Source of the DNA: Sedimentisphaerales bacterium
Lineage (GTDB): Bacteria > Planctomycetota > Phycisphaerae > Sedimentisphaerales > SM23-30
Length of the DNA stretch: 34,099 bases
Direction: 5' to 3'
Assembly: GCA_028281535.1 (NCBI GenBank)
Contig: JANQJS010000005.1
Coordinates: 1 to 34,099, forward strand
A model generated the notes under the pieces. The model ran no database searches, was not told where the DNA came from, and saw only the letters and a list, made by a program, of their open reading frames with translations. Positions within the stretch are counted from its first letter, which is position 1. Each line of letters starts with the position of its first letter. Positions 18,201-25,049 of the stretch are shown here, piece by piece. The translations under genes and the position numbers were made by a program.

Positions 18201-18410
18201 ACCACTAATCAGGGCCTGCTCGACGCTTTCATCCCTGAGATCGAAGGCGGAACCAGAAATATCACCTCGACTCACGATTCCGAATGGACTGGTGGAGGGG
18301 ACATCTGCAGCTAGATCATTAAGATTAGCAGAACGGGATCGGGAGGAGCGATTTCTTTTGACACTGTCTTGTTTTTTGCTTGATTGTCGAATTGTTTTTT
18401 TCTTAGCCAT
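15237..18410 (-). CDS. LCAT-type hydrolase / M17_N-like / CHAT protease fusion
   Basis: A 1057-residue, three-part protein. (1) After a basic, Ser/Lys-rich N-terminus, residues 103-415 look like the lecithin:cholesterol acyltransferase branch of alpha/beta hydrolases: LLLPGIMGSKL (106-116), nucleophile S218 in AHSMGG, acid D372 in GDGTVPL, and H394 in KHGSL. (2) Residues 498-640 resemble the N-terminal macro-like domain of leucyl aminopeptidase (M17_N): GDIAAFNSRAIVLGVF, GDRGELFIVPTG, ILAGLGSYDTFTLNSL; no M17 catalytic domain follows. (3) Residues 785-1057 are a CHAT caspase-like protease with H902 in DIVHFAGHA and C943 in ISFNACESG, plus GTYWPVGD (988-995). All catalytic residues appear intact. 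The SIR2-family gene lies 100 bp upstream on the same strand. No signal peptide is visible, so a cytoplasmic role is expected. An abortive-infection effector is my inference. Confidence 0.88.
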   Translation of the reverse strand: MAKKKTIRQSSKKQDSVKRNRSSRSRSANLNDLAADVPSTSPFGIVSRGDISGSAFDLRDESVEQALISGEDRDLLEAYFGEAQYEELTTLARDSQRTRAMKARVLLLPGIMGSKLGKKRKFFFDDCIWLDFIDVITGNLKKLAIKSENSKIIPIGVILFAYLRLKLNLRIAGYDVSFYPFDWRKPIGHAGSDLANKIIKESTQSKHNKRGIHLVAHSMGGLVSRAAIKILEEKNQGHLVRQLLMMGTPNYGSFSPVLALRGTHSIIQTLARLDQKHNPEELSSNIFNSFPGLCEMLPARSVFPDIDFFDAKNWPSSPRVRPNLLKDAADLESQLAPGDSRFKLIAGINQETIISCRRDGDDYEYTYGLAGDGTVPLDFARLPGVDTYYVEEKHGSLPNNTRVIRSVIDLIETGQTDELTTSWTPHRSSTKIVPESEFRVDPLQGRSAERLSQAEVRSLIQEFAAPLGLPKSITAPQTQITQEFSQESIIVGRRRQHRLNIQIANGDIAAFNSRAIVLGVFKDVTPTGPAAAINEHLNNAIGLMTERRMFSGDRGELFIVPTGRHALSTDMVILAGLGSYDTFTLNSLELVAENIARSMAMTNVEDFATVIFGTGSGIKMGSALKMIITGFFRGMKDVENNQRVHTITLCEYDSEQYRLLKQEILHLAMTPLFDEVEVTLDEIPLSTLHTPIRTIPRDLTLEKDPDYLIVRTLNEKTLQCSLLTADGKATIITDIAEINPSTLNNHLKLLINDKPDDLCQFGNTLAKMVLPETIHQILSRRSERHLVIIHDLQASRIPWETIYIKNRALALSGLSRKLDLSDMSMARWMNQRQRDEKLRILLITNPTKDLIGAEQEGDRMKAIMAKFPSTDLVELRGDKATLPAIQMAFESENYDIVHFAGHAYFDPDDRASCGLICANNQVLRGKHLSDITALPSLISFNACESGRVRKLVAGKKVKSISVNSADMLETNASIAESMLRGGVANFIGTYWPVGDAAALLFGETFYTKLMQGATIGDAVVKGRKAVFKLKDNHPTMATIDWADYIHYGSWKFKIKIT

Positions 18411-18510
18411 TTTTTTATCCTTTTTATTGATTCGAATCTCACCGGGGTACTAAGGAGTTGGAGTCATCAGTTGCCCAGCTAGTTAGAATTAAAGCAATAC
18501 ACGGTATAAA

Positions 18511-19638
18511 TTATCGTGTCAATTCATGAAGGATATCGGGTATTTCATGGTGATCGTCGTACCAGATGCAGTAAATACCAAGTTGCTCAAGAACTCGGTA
18601 TTGCTCAATTTCATCAACCTTCTGTACTGCTCTGAGGATTCCCAGAATCTCATTAACGTATTGTGGGCCCTTAACCATTGGAGGTGGTATAGAACGCGTC
18701 TGCTTCCGAGAAGTTTTACGGCCAACGACTTGGCTTTTCGCTCGCGACTTAACACCGCTGCTCTGGAAACGCTCAATGTACTCGCGGGCTTTTTGATCGA
18801 TCGCATCGACTTCGCGTTGGCTAGTTTCGTAACGTTTAGGCCGCATCATTAAAGCATAGTTACATGTTTTACCGGGTGTACGCATCACAGCGTCAAGCAA
18901 TCGACGCATATTTCTATCTGAGAGAGATAGACCTACCATTAAGCCGACTGTAGTGCTAAAGCAGTTGATTTGGACCAGATTAGACCATGAGTAGGGGGCT
19001 GACGCTGCTAAGTTATACTGATCTTCAGTAAACACAATTTCACTCCCGCCGGAACCCGTTCCTTCAGCAGGTACGAAACCATGCACGTGATAGATTGGCA
19101 ACAAATTTTCTGGCAGGGATGTATTATTCCAGATGGGTTGGTATTGTTTATTGTTGACCACATGTTCCAGGAGGTAGTCATAATTGTAGGTGACCACAGC
19201 GTTTAGGCCTTGGTTGGAGTTGGTCTTTTTACATAACTTAGCTACGGCCTTAAGTGTACTGTTACCTCTCCTTATCATATGTGGATCTGGGATTTCGATC
19301 CCTTCTTCATTAATCCAGGGATATAACGTGCTACGCAGCTGCTCAAGGAAATCATTTTGGTCTGGATAAAGATTCCGCAAACGACGTGCTGTGATATCTA
19401 GAGTTTCGCCAGATTGCTTGAGGTGATACTCAGCGATAGCGTATAGGTAGTTCGGGAAAGGCCTCCAACCATCGAGTTCTTTTCTGCTGATCGCATCGTA
19501 ATACATCGCAGCCACAAGTTGCTCCCATGTTGGCAGACCGCTGGCAACAGAGACACCAGCGCCCAAGTATAGCGTGAGCTGTTTCTTGCTCCACGCTTTT
19601 CTCATTTCATGTATTGCTTGCTCACGTATATTCGTCAT
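18511..19638 (-). CDS. SIR2-family NAD-binding protein
   Basis: A 375-residue protein of the SIR2_2-like type found in many anti-phage systems. Motifs in order: LTLYLGAGVSVASGLPTW (21-38; NAD-binding GAGVS), TYNYDYLLE (150-158; Asn and Asp of the nicotinamide pocket), YHVHGF (183-188; likely catalytic H186), FTEDQYN (203-209), and GLSLSDRNMRRLL (236-248). The zinc-ribbon cysteines of true deacetylase sirtuins are absent, so NAD hydrolysis or ADP-ribose signalling is more likely than deacetylation. The C-terminal third has a basic linker (about 297-317) and an unknown tail. There is no transmembrane segment. It is the first gene of a two-gene unit with the CHAT fusion; the ribosome site is weak (GGTG). 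It was called from motifs only. Confidence 0.88.
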   Translation of the reverse strand: MTNIREQAIHEMRKAWSKKQLTLYLGAGVSVASGLPTWEQLVAAMYYDAISRKELDGWRPFPNYLYAIAEYHLKQSGETLDITARRLRNLYPDQNDFLEQLRSTLYPWINEEGIEIPDPHMIRRGNSTLKAVAKLCKKTNSNQGLNAVVTYNYDYLLEHVVNNKQYQPIWNNTSLPENLLPIYHVHGFVPAEGTGSGGSEIVFTEDQYNLAASAPYSWSNLVQINCFSTTVGLMVGLSLSDRNMRRLLDAVMRTPGKTCNYALMMRPKRYETSQREVDAIDQKAREYIERFQSSGVKSRAKSQVVGRKTSRKQTRSIPPPMVKGPQYVNEILGILRAVQKVDEIEQYRVLEQLGIYCIWYDDHHEIPDILHELTR

Positions 19639-20272
19639 ATCTGCACCAACCTGACTTCTATTGGCTACTGTAAATCCAGTTCAGGGCCGATCAGTTTCAA
19701 AGAAATCCAACATAATATAATTAGATTTTGAAAATCACTATATCACATCACGGATAAATTGTGTTTGGTGTTTTATTTACAATCGAACTGCCCCTTTATT
19801 GTGTTGCTATGAAAAATTCTAATGATTGTTGTTTAATGAGTCTGACAAGAATTAAATTCGAAAAAAATTATGGATCCGTTTAATCCTTCTATAAATGAAT
19901 CTCAAACCCTAATTATAAACTACAGAAATATTACAAAACAACTTAGTATGTAGCTTAATGAATATTATGTGAGGACCCTTGTTTTGTTTATACCCTTATT
20001 TTTTATATAGAAAAAACAACTTAATCTCTGCTTGTGTGTCTATCTAAGTTACTTCTTCTGGATTAATTGGAAGTGTGTACCTTGGTGCATAATCGTCAAC
20101 TGTGAATCGTATACTGCTCCAACCAAATTTGATATCAAAAAATTTGACATATTGTAAGCATGCTCAATTTTTCTATTAACTACTGACCGTATATTTTCGT
20201 TAATAGCGACGATCTGTTGATTTGGGTTCAGGATGTTAATCTTGTACTTTCCATGAACCTTTAAGTATTTAA
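19639..20272. other. 634-bp region without an intact gene
   Basis: AT-rich stretch between the SIR2 gene start and the 3' end of the initiator tRNA gene. I see only very short open frames (for example 27 codons from 19870, plus strand, with no ribosome site) and, next to the tRNA, the possible remnant described separately. A palindrome, GATTTTGAAAATC (19725-19737), lies about 90 bp upstream of the SIR2 start and may belong to its promoter, but no convincing -35/-10 pair was found. No integrase gene or direct repeat of the tRNA end was found. Confidence 0.5.
20049..20270 (-). pseudogene. Possible 73-codon gene remnant abutting the tRNA 3' end
   Basis: On the minus strand an uninterrupted frame begins immediately after the tRNA and runs 73 codons to a TAA (20051-20049). 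It has no ATG, GTG or TTG near its beginning; the first ATG is more than halfway through. The reading (for example GKYKINILNPNQQIVAIN) has a normal protein-like composition, unlike typical noise. It could be the C-terminal end of a gene truncated when DNA inserted at the tRNA, or a chance frame in AT-rich DNA. I recognise no family. Confidence 0.25.
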
Positions 20273-20346
<74 letters not shown>

Positions 20347-20641
20347 ATGTTATTTGTTTCGCGGATCTGGTTTCGGCTAACCAAAACCAAATATAAGAAG
20401 GCCATACTACTGATATTTGTCTATGCGTCAAGAGGAAATCACTAAAAAAATGTGTTTTAAAGCAATAATTACCATAAGTTTAGATAAAAAACCGTTTCGG
20501 TGGGGGATTTTGCTTTTTTCAGCCTTGTTGAGCCAGAATCCGCTTGCAAAATGGGCGAACCTGACCTACATTTTTTGCGTAAGAATTGGTACGTTCAGTT
20601 AATAATTTTCAATCTAAATGATAATTGGAGAGGTGATTTTC

Positions 20642-21115
20642 ATGCAAAAATCTAAGTTAATCTTCACTGTTTTGGCCCTGTTTTCGCTCGGAATTGTGGG
20701 GTCCGCTTTATTGACAAATCAACCAAGTGTACACGCATCTGAAGGTGATAAAAAAGCCGATGGCAAAAAATCGCTTCATGACAATATGGAAGAAATGGGA
20801 TCGTACTTTAAGAAGGTTCGTAAGGGGGTTGCAGACCCTGCCAAAAATAAAGCGACATTAGAAGCACTAGCCGTCGTTCAAGCCCATTCAATCGATGCCA
20901 AAGATGAAAGGCCTCATATTGTTTCACATGCCGGCCCGGGCCAACGCAAGGATTTGGTCAAAGCCTATCGCAAGAGCATGATCGAAATGAACATAGAACT
21001 ATTGAAATTGGAATTACTGATTCTGGATGGTAAAAATGAAGAAGCCGTCGCAAAGACCAAAGAAATTGGTAAGCTGATCAAAAAAGGTCATAACAAATTC
21101 CAGGATGATCATTAG
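20642..21115 (+). CDS. Exported cytochrome b562-like protein
   Basis: A 157-residue protein from the ATG at 20642, chosen because GGAGAGG lies 8 nt upstream; an earlier in-frame ATG (20618) has no such site. A signal peptide is clear (MQKSKLIF, hydrophobic core, cleavage near VHASEG). The mature part is an all-helical domain with the cytochrome b562 pattern: KSLHDNMEEMG near its start (M49) and KKGHNKFQ at the end (H150), the positions of the Met and His haem ligands in cytochrome b562. The mid-helix YRKSMIEMNIELLKLELL also fits. There is no CXXCH motif, so any haem would be non-covalent. A similar gene follows 1 bp later. Electron transfer or haem binding in the periplasm is likely but unproven; apo four-helix proteins of this fold also exist. 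Confidence 0.78.
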   Translation: MQKSKLIFTVLALFSLGIVGSALLTNQPSVHASEGDKKADGKKSLHDNMEEMGSYFKKVRKGVADPAKNKATLEALAVVQAHSIDAKDERPHIVSHAGPGQRKDLVKAYRKSMIEMNIELLKLELLILDGKNEEAVAKTKEIGKLIKKGHNKFQDDH

Positions 21116-21116
21116 A

Positions 21117-21587
21117 ATGAAGCGGTTTTTTTTACCTAGTATCCTAGTGCTTTTATTTGCTTTTTTATGTGTGCTAACATCGCAGGTGCCTGCCCAAACA
21201 GGGGTGCTTGCTGAAGATGGTACGCCGAGAAAATCTATCAAATCACATATGCGAAATATGAAATATGGTTTACGCAAATGTTTTCTTGCTTTAGAGGCTG
21301 AGTCTCAAGATCAAAAAGTTATGCTAAAACAATTATATTTTGTGCAAAGATCGGCAATTTTGGCTAAGAATTATAGCCCACGAAAAGTGAATCGGCTTGC
21401 TGAAGAAAAAAGAGAGGTTTTTTTAAAGGGTTATCGTAAAGCTATGATTCAATTCAATTTGGAATTATTAGAATTAGAAAAACTGATCCTGGAAGAAAAC
21501 TATTCAGAAGCAAAGGTGAAATATAAAAACATTAAAGCATTGATGGAGCCTGAACATAAAAAATATCGCTTTGGTAGCGACTATTAA
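21117..21587 (+). CDS. Exported cytochrome b562-like protein, second copy
   Basis: A 156-residue paralogue of the previous gene, starting at the ATG at 21117 (1 bp after the preceding stop; a start at 21105 would add four residues and overlap). A signal peptide is evident: MKRFFLPS, a hydrophobic core, and cleavage near VPAQTG. The domain keeps M45 (KSHMRNM) and H147 (EPEHKKYR) where cytochrome b562 has its Met and His ligands, and it repeats YRKAMIQFNLELLELEKLIL of the first copy. The two copies diverge in the middle. The very tight spacing implies coupled translation and possibly a heterodimer. A terminator follows at 21614. Confidence 0.78.
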   Translation: MKRFFLPSILVLLFAFLCVLTSQVPAQTGVLAEDGTPRKSIKSHMRNMKYGLRKCFLALEAESQDQKVMLKQLYFVQRSAILAKNYSPRKVNRLAEEKREVFLKGYRKAMIQFNLELLELEKLILEENYSEAKVKYKNIKALMEPEHKKYRFGSDY

Positions 21588-21613
21588 TTTATTTATATTT
21601 ACAAGCAGTCATC

Positions 21614-21648
21614 AAGGTCATTTAGTTTTAGCTAAATGGCCTTTTTTA
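21614..21648 (+). terminator. Rho-independent terminator after the cytochrome b562-like pair
   Basis: AAGGTCATTTAG (21614-21625) pairs with CTAAATGGCCTT (21632-21643), 12 bp with one G-U, around a 6-nt loop, followed by a T run. It overlaps the stop of the convergent phosphatase gene. Confidence 0.85.
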
Positions 21649-23547
21649 ATTTCTACGCAGTGCCATGACGGTAATGTCATCTGATTGTTGGTCATTTTCA
21701 TATTCAATGATTTTACTAACGATATTGTTACAATATTCTTTGGGGCATTTGCAATGGCATTGACTGAGTAGCTCTTGCAAGCCTTCGATACCCACCATTT
21801 CACCATCGGGGTCATGAGCTTCTGAGATACCATCCGTAAAGAGGAATAAGGTTTCTTCTTGGTTTAGTGTTTCTGTGTTTTGATCCCAGGTCATATCAGG
21901 GAAAATCCCTAACAGTGTTCCAGTCGTTTCCCCGAATTCAACACTGCTGCCATCAGGTTTAACTGCCAGTGGTGGTGGGTGGCCGGCGTTGGCATAAACG
22001 ATATTACCTGTTTTAATGTTATAGTAGCCAAAAAACATTGTGACGAATAATTTTTCATTATCTTGCGTCAGTGTATCATTGGCTATATTCAATACTTCAG
22101 AAGGTGTATGTTTATTTAATGCTAAGTTTCGAATGATGGTTCGTGTAATTGCCATGAACATCGCAGCAGGGACACCTTTGCCTGATACATCTGCCATGAC
22201 GATTGCCATACGCTCATCATCGACCAGGAAGAAATCATAATAATCACCAGCCACTTGTTTTGCAGGCTCAAACATGGCAAATAAATCAAATGAATCAAAT
22301 TGTGGAAAAGGTGGAAACGATCTAGGCAGAAGCGATGTTTGAATTTCCCGAGCGACACGTAATTCGCTTTCAACGGCTTCGCGTGCAGCGGTTTGTTCGG
22401 TTAATTGATTGACATAGCATTTCAGGTCTTTAACCATTTTGTTAAAACCACATGAAAGTTGACCGAGTTCATCGTTGCTTCTGACACCTTCAATCGTGGT
22501 GTCGAGATTGCCTGTTGCCAATTCATGCACCCCTTCAGCAAGTTTAGAAATGGGGCGTGTCATCACAAATGAAATGATGAGTAGGCAGGCAATAATCAGT
22601 ACTAATGCGATAAGCATTAAATAGACATTTTCTTTTAACCTTAAATAAATAGGCTCCATAAGGGCTTTTTCAGGGTATGCAATGCTTAAGGCCCAGCCAG
22701 TAGATTGAATGGGGGTGTAATAAATTAAACTGGGATCTTTTACAGGAAAATTTTCAACTCTCTCATATCCTTCTTTGCCGGTCATTATTTTGTTTAATAT
22801 ATGAAGCATGTCAGGCTTATTTGATTGAGCTAGTTTGTCTTTTGCAGATTTCATAATCTCATCTTTGAAAGGTGTTGTGATATACTTCCCTTCAGAGCTA
22901 ATGATGACAAATCCACCACCTGCAAGTTCCTTATCGCGATCGATCAGATTTTGTAGAGGTGTTAGCGGGATGTCGATCGTTGCTACACCCCAAAATTTGT
23001 CATCCAGATAAAAGGGAACAGAATAGGTACACATGAGAATATTACCCGCGCCTTCATCAAAATAAGGTTCTGTCCAGACGCCGGTGTTTGCCTTTTTCGG
23101 TGCAGCATACCATTCCCAATTGCGATAATCATAAGCATCAACGGATAAATCCATTGTTTTAATTTTACTCTCATTTTCAAATGCATAAGGAGCAAATAAA
23201 TTTTTATTGACCGAATAGGCTCTTGGTTCAAAGGCGATACAGCTACCATAGATCAGATCATTTTGTTGAACATTTTTTTTGATGATCTGATATAACTCAT
23301 CTTCCGTGATTTCCATGTTGTCGGTTAAATAGCTTGCCGTTGAACTGGCGACTTGGGCGACCGTGCTAAAATCCTTTTCCAGACGTGTGGCATAATAACC
23401 GGTCATCAATTTTAAATGATTGCGCAAACGTTCGTTTGCATAATTAATCAGAGATTGATATTCAATCCAAATAAAGGTGCTGTAAATGATCAGCAAAGGT
23501 AGGCCAATCGACAGGATTAATTTCCAACGAATGGGAATTCTCATCAT
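21646..23547 (-). CDS. dCache-HAMP-SpoIIE (RsbU-like) phosphatase
   Basis: A membrane-bound PP2C-type serine phosphatase of 633 residues from the ATG at 23547. A TTG three codons upstream (23556) is possible; I prefer ATG because GGA lies 8 nt before it. Order: a TM segment near the N-terminus (LILSIGLPLLIIYSTFIW), a periplasmic double-Cache sensor with the usual YRNWEWYAAPKKANTGVWTE region, a second TM segment (LMLIALVLIIACLLIISFV), a HAMP domain starting TRPISKLAEGV, a short coiled coil (REAVESELRVAREIQTSLLP), and the phosphatase. Metal-site motifs are present: VAGDYYDFFLVDD, VMADVSGKGVPAAMFMA, NAGHPPPL, and LFLFTDGISEA. Such enzymes usually dephosphorylate an anti-anti-sigma factor in response to a small ligand; no partner is in the window. 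It lies 21 bp after trmB. Confidence 0.92.
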   Translation of the reverse strand: MMRIPIRWKLILSIGLPLLIIYSTFIWIEYQSLINYANERLRNHLKLMTGYYATRLEKDFSTVAQVASSTASYLTDNMEITEDELYQIIKKNVQQNDLIYGSCIAFEPRAYSVNKNLFAPYAFENESKIKTMDLSVDAYDYRNWEWYAAPKKANTGVWTEPYFDEGAGNILMCTYSVPFYLDDKFWGVATIDIPLTPLQNLIDRDKELAGGGFVIISSEGKYITTPFKDEIMKSAKDKLAQSNKPDMLHILNKIMTGKEGYERVENFPVKDPSLIYYTPIQSTGWALSIAYPEKALMEPIYLRLKENVYLMLIALVLIIACLLIISFVMTRPISKLAEGVHELATGNLDTTIEGVRSNDELGQLSCGFNKMVKDLKCYVNQLTEQTAAREAVESELRVAREIQTSLLPRSFPPFPQFDSFDLFAMFEPAKQVAGDYYDFFLVDDERMAIVMADVSGKGVPAAMFMAITRTIIRNLALNKHTPSEVLNIANDTLTQDNEKLFVTMFFGYYNIKTGNIVYANAGHPPPLAVKPDGSSVEFGETTGTLLGIFPDMTWDQNTETLNQEETLFLFTDGISEAHDPDGEMVGIEGLQELLSQCHCKCPKEYCNNIVSKIIEYENDQQSDDITVMALRRN

Positions 23548-23568
23548 CACGTCCAATCAAAGTTATTA

Positions 23569-24204
23569 TTATTGCGGAGCGTCAATCTTCTCAAATGCTA
23601 GTGTATAGATCTTTCGTCCTTCGACAAGGTATTTTCTTTCGAAATTTGTACCAACGGTTTCACCTTCGCCAGCAGATTCAGGGGAAACAAAGTCGATTGG
23701 CTTGAATCGTTCTTTGATCTCTTGGATATTTTCAAATTTATCGACCATCCATTTATAATAGCCCTCATGGTCTGTCGCTATGCGAATTTGACTCTGGGGC
23801 TTTAAGCATCGATGACATTCGAGCAGGTTTTCTTTATTAATATAGCGTCTCTTGTGGTGCTTTCGTTTTGGCCATGGATCAGGAAAGTAAATATGGAACA
23901 TATCGATCGACTCGCTCTGGACACAATCCTGGATGAATTTTGATGCATCTGTGTGTAATAAGCGGACATTTCCTATGCCCCAGCGGCAAATACGCTCGAC
24001 AGCGTACCGATAATATTTTAGAGCATATTCAATTCCAAAATAATTAATATCACTATGCATGCGGGCTTGTTGTAGTAAAAAAGTGCCCCTTCCTGAACCA
24101 ATTTCTAAATGAATGGGATTGTTCTGGCTGAAATAAATCTGTAAGTCATTGTTAGGTATGGTATTATCAATATTGATAGCCACGTCTTCAAATTGTAACG
24201 ACAA
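23569..24204 (-). CDS. trmB: tRNA (guanine-N7)-methyltransferase TrmB
   Basis: A 211-residue enzyme that would methylate G46 in tRNA using S-adenosylmethionine. The SAM loop LEIGSGRG is at 33-40 and the family signature YFPDPWPKRKHHKRR at 106-120. The segments LLHTDASKF (82-90) and RIATDHEGYYKWM complete the fold. The start is TTG with GAGGTG 5 nt upstream; no ATG is available. Length is normal for the family. It is the first gene of the operon with the phosphatase and probably uses a promoter in the divergent intergenic region up to 24395. Confidence 0.95.
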   Translation of the reverse strand: MSLQFEDVAINIDNTIPNNDLQIYFSQNNPIHLEIGSGRGTFLLQQARMHSDINYFGIEYALKYYRYAVERICRWGIGNVRLLHTDASKFIQDCVQSESIDMFHIYFPDPWPKRKHHKRRYINKENLLECHRCLKPQSQIRIATDHEGYYKWMVDKFENIQEIKERFKPIDFVSPESAGEGETVGTNFERKYLVEGRKIYTLAFEKIDAPQ

Positions 24205-24217
24205 ATGTGCACCTCGC

Positions 24218-24247
24218 TTGTTTTTTCTTAAAATTGTGACATATAAT
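24218..24247 (+). promoter_or_regulatory. Possible promoter of the isochorismatase-like gene
   Basis: TTGTTT (24218-24223) and TATAAT (24242-24247), 18 bp apart, in the divergent gap between trmB and the isochorismatase-like gene. The leader would be about 140 nt. The -35 is a moderate match. Confidence 0.4.
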
Positions 24248-24394
24248 AGGATATAAGTTAAATACTTTCAAGCGATTGTGAATAAGGTCAAAATCCGGTA
24301 AAGCGGCCCCGCATAAACGTCGATCCGGATGATATCAGTACTATTTAAATCATTTATTTATCAATTGTTAAGTTTTAACGCGAGAGAGAAAATC

Positions 24395-25048
24395 ATGAAA
24401 TTTTGGCCTCGAAAAATTCGTCGTTTCATTCTGGATATTGATACACAACTCGATTTAGTCGCTCAGAATGAAGATTGGAAGCATTCGGCTGTGATTCAAA
24501 ACATGAAGCACCTCATGGCATGGTCTCGCTCAAATCAAATCAATGTAATTTCTACTGCCCTAGCCGTTCGGCATGAAGAAAATGGCAAGCCAGAGAGTGT
24601 TTGTATAGAAGGTACACAAGGTCAAAGTAAGATTCATTACACGACTCTGCCGTCTCGTATTGTGTTTGAAGCTGGCAAAAGCACAGATTTACCGGAAGAT
24701 TTATTAGAAAATTTTCAGCAGGTGATTTTTGAAAAACGTACGCATGATACATTTCTTCAACCACGTGCAGATCGATTTTTATCTAATTTAGACGCGGATG
24801 AATTTATTGTTATTGGTAGCAGTTTAGAGACCTCCATTTACAGCACCGTGATGGGGCTATTATCACGGAATAAAAAAGTTATAGTGGTTAATGATGCTGT
24901 TTTTGGTGATTCACCAGAAAGCAATGAGTTAACACTTCGAAAATTAGAAGCCAAAGGTGCACAATTAGTTGATACCGACACCATTATTGGTAAAAAGCAT
25001 GATGATGAAGATCAGGAAAAAATATCCATCCATTCACAGGTCAAATAA
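24395..25048 (+). CDS. Isochorismatase-like protein with Cys-to-Ser substitution
   Basis: A 217-residue protein. I choose the ATG at 24395 because GAGAGAGAA lies just upstream; an in-frame ATG at 24329 would add 22 residues. The fold is that of the isochorismatase/nicotinamidase family: D16 in ILDIDTQLD, K114 in IFEKRTHDTF, and the C-terminal FIVIGSSLETSIYSTVMGL and KKVIVVNDAVFG. In active enzymes the position after 'T-x-x' carries the catalytic Cys (TxxCV); here it is S147 (ETSI). Lacking the nucleophilic Cys, it may be inactive, may be a binding protein, or may use Ser. The segment at 85-110 replaces the usual metal-site region and shows no obvious metal ligands. Its stop is 1 bp from the stop of the convergent M56 gene. 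Confidence 0.75.
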   Translation: MKFWPRKIRRFILDIDTQLDLVAQNEDWKHSAVIQNMKHLMAWSRSNQINVISTALAVRHEENGKPESVCIEGTQGQSKIHYTTLPSRIVFEAGKSTDLPEDLLENFQQVIFEKRTHDTFLQPRADRFLSNLDADEFIVIGSSLETSIYSTVMGLLSRNKKVIVVNDAVFGDSPESNELTLRKLEAKGAQLVDTDTIIGKKHDDEDQEKISIHSQVK

Positions 25049-25049
25049 T

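Noticed and set aside
18429-18438. GATTCGAATC between the SIR2 and CHAT genes, resembling a tRNA T-loop and possibly an att site
   Set aside because: It is just a 10-bp palindrome; the flanking bases do not match the tRNA-fMet T-arm or any other tRNA arm.
18526-18852. Plus-strand frame of 108 codons inside the SIR2 gene
   Set aside because: It lies fully within a gene with conserved motifs and has no ribosome site or recognisable product.
20417-20602. 61-codon plus-strand frame between the tRNA and the cytochrome b562-like genes
   Set aside because: It starts at TTG without a ribosome site, has no family resemblance, and lies in a region that also holds the promoter of the next operon.
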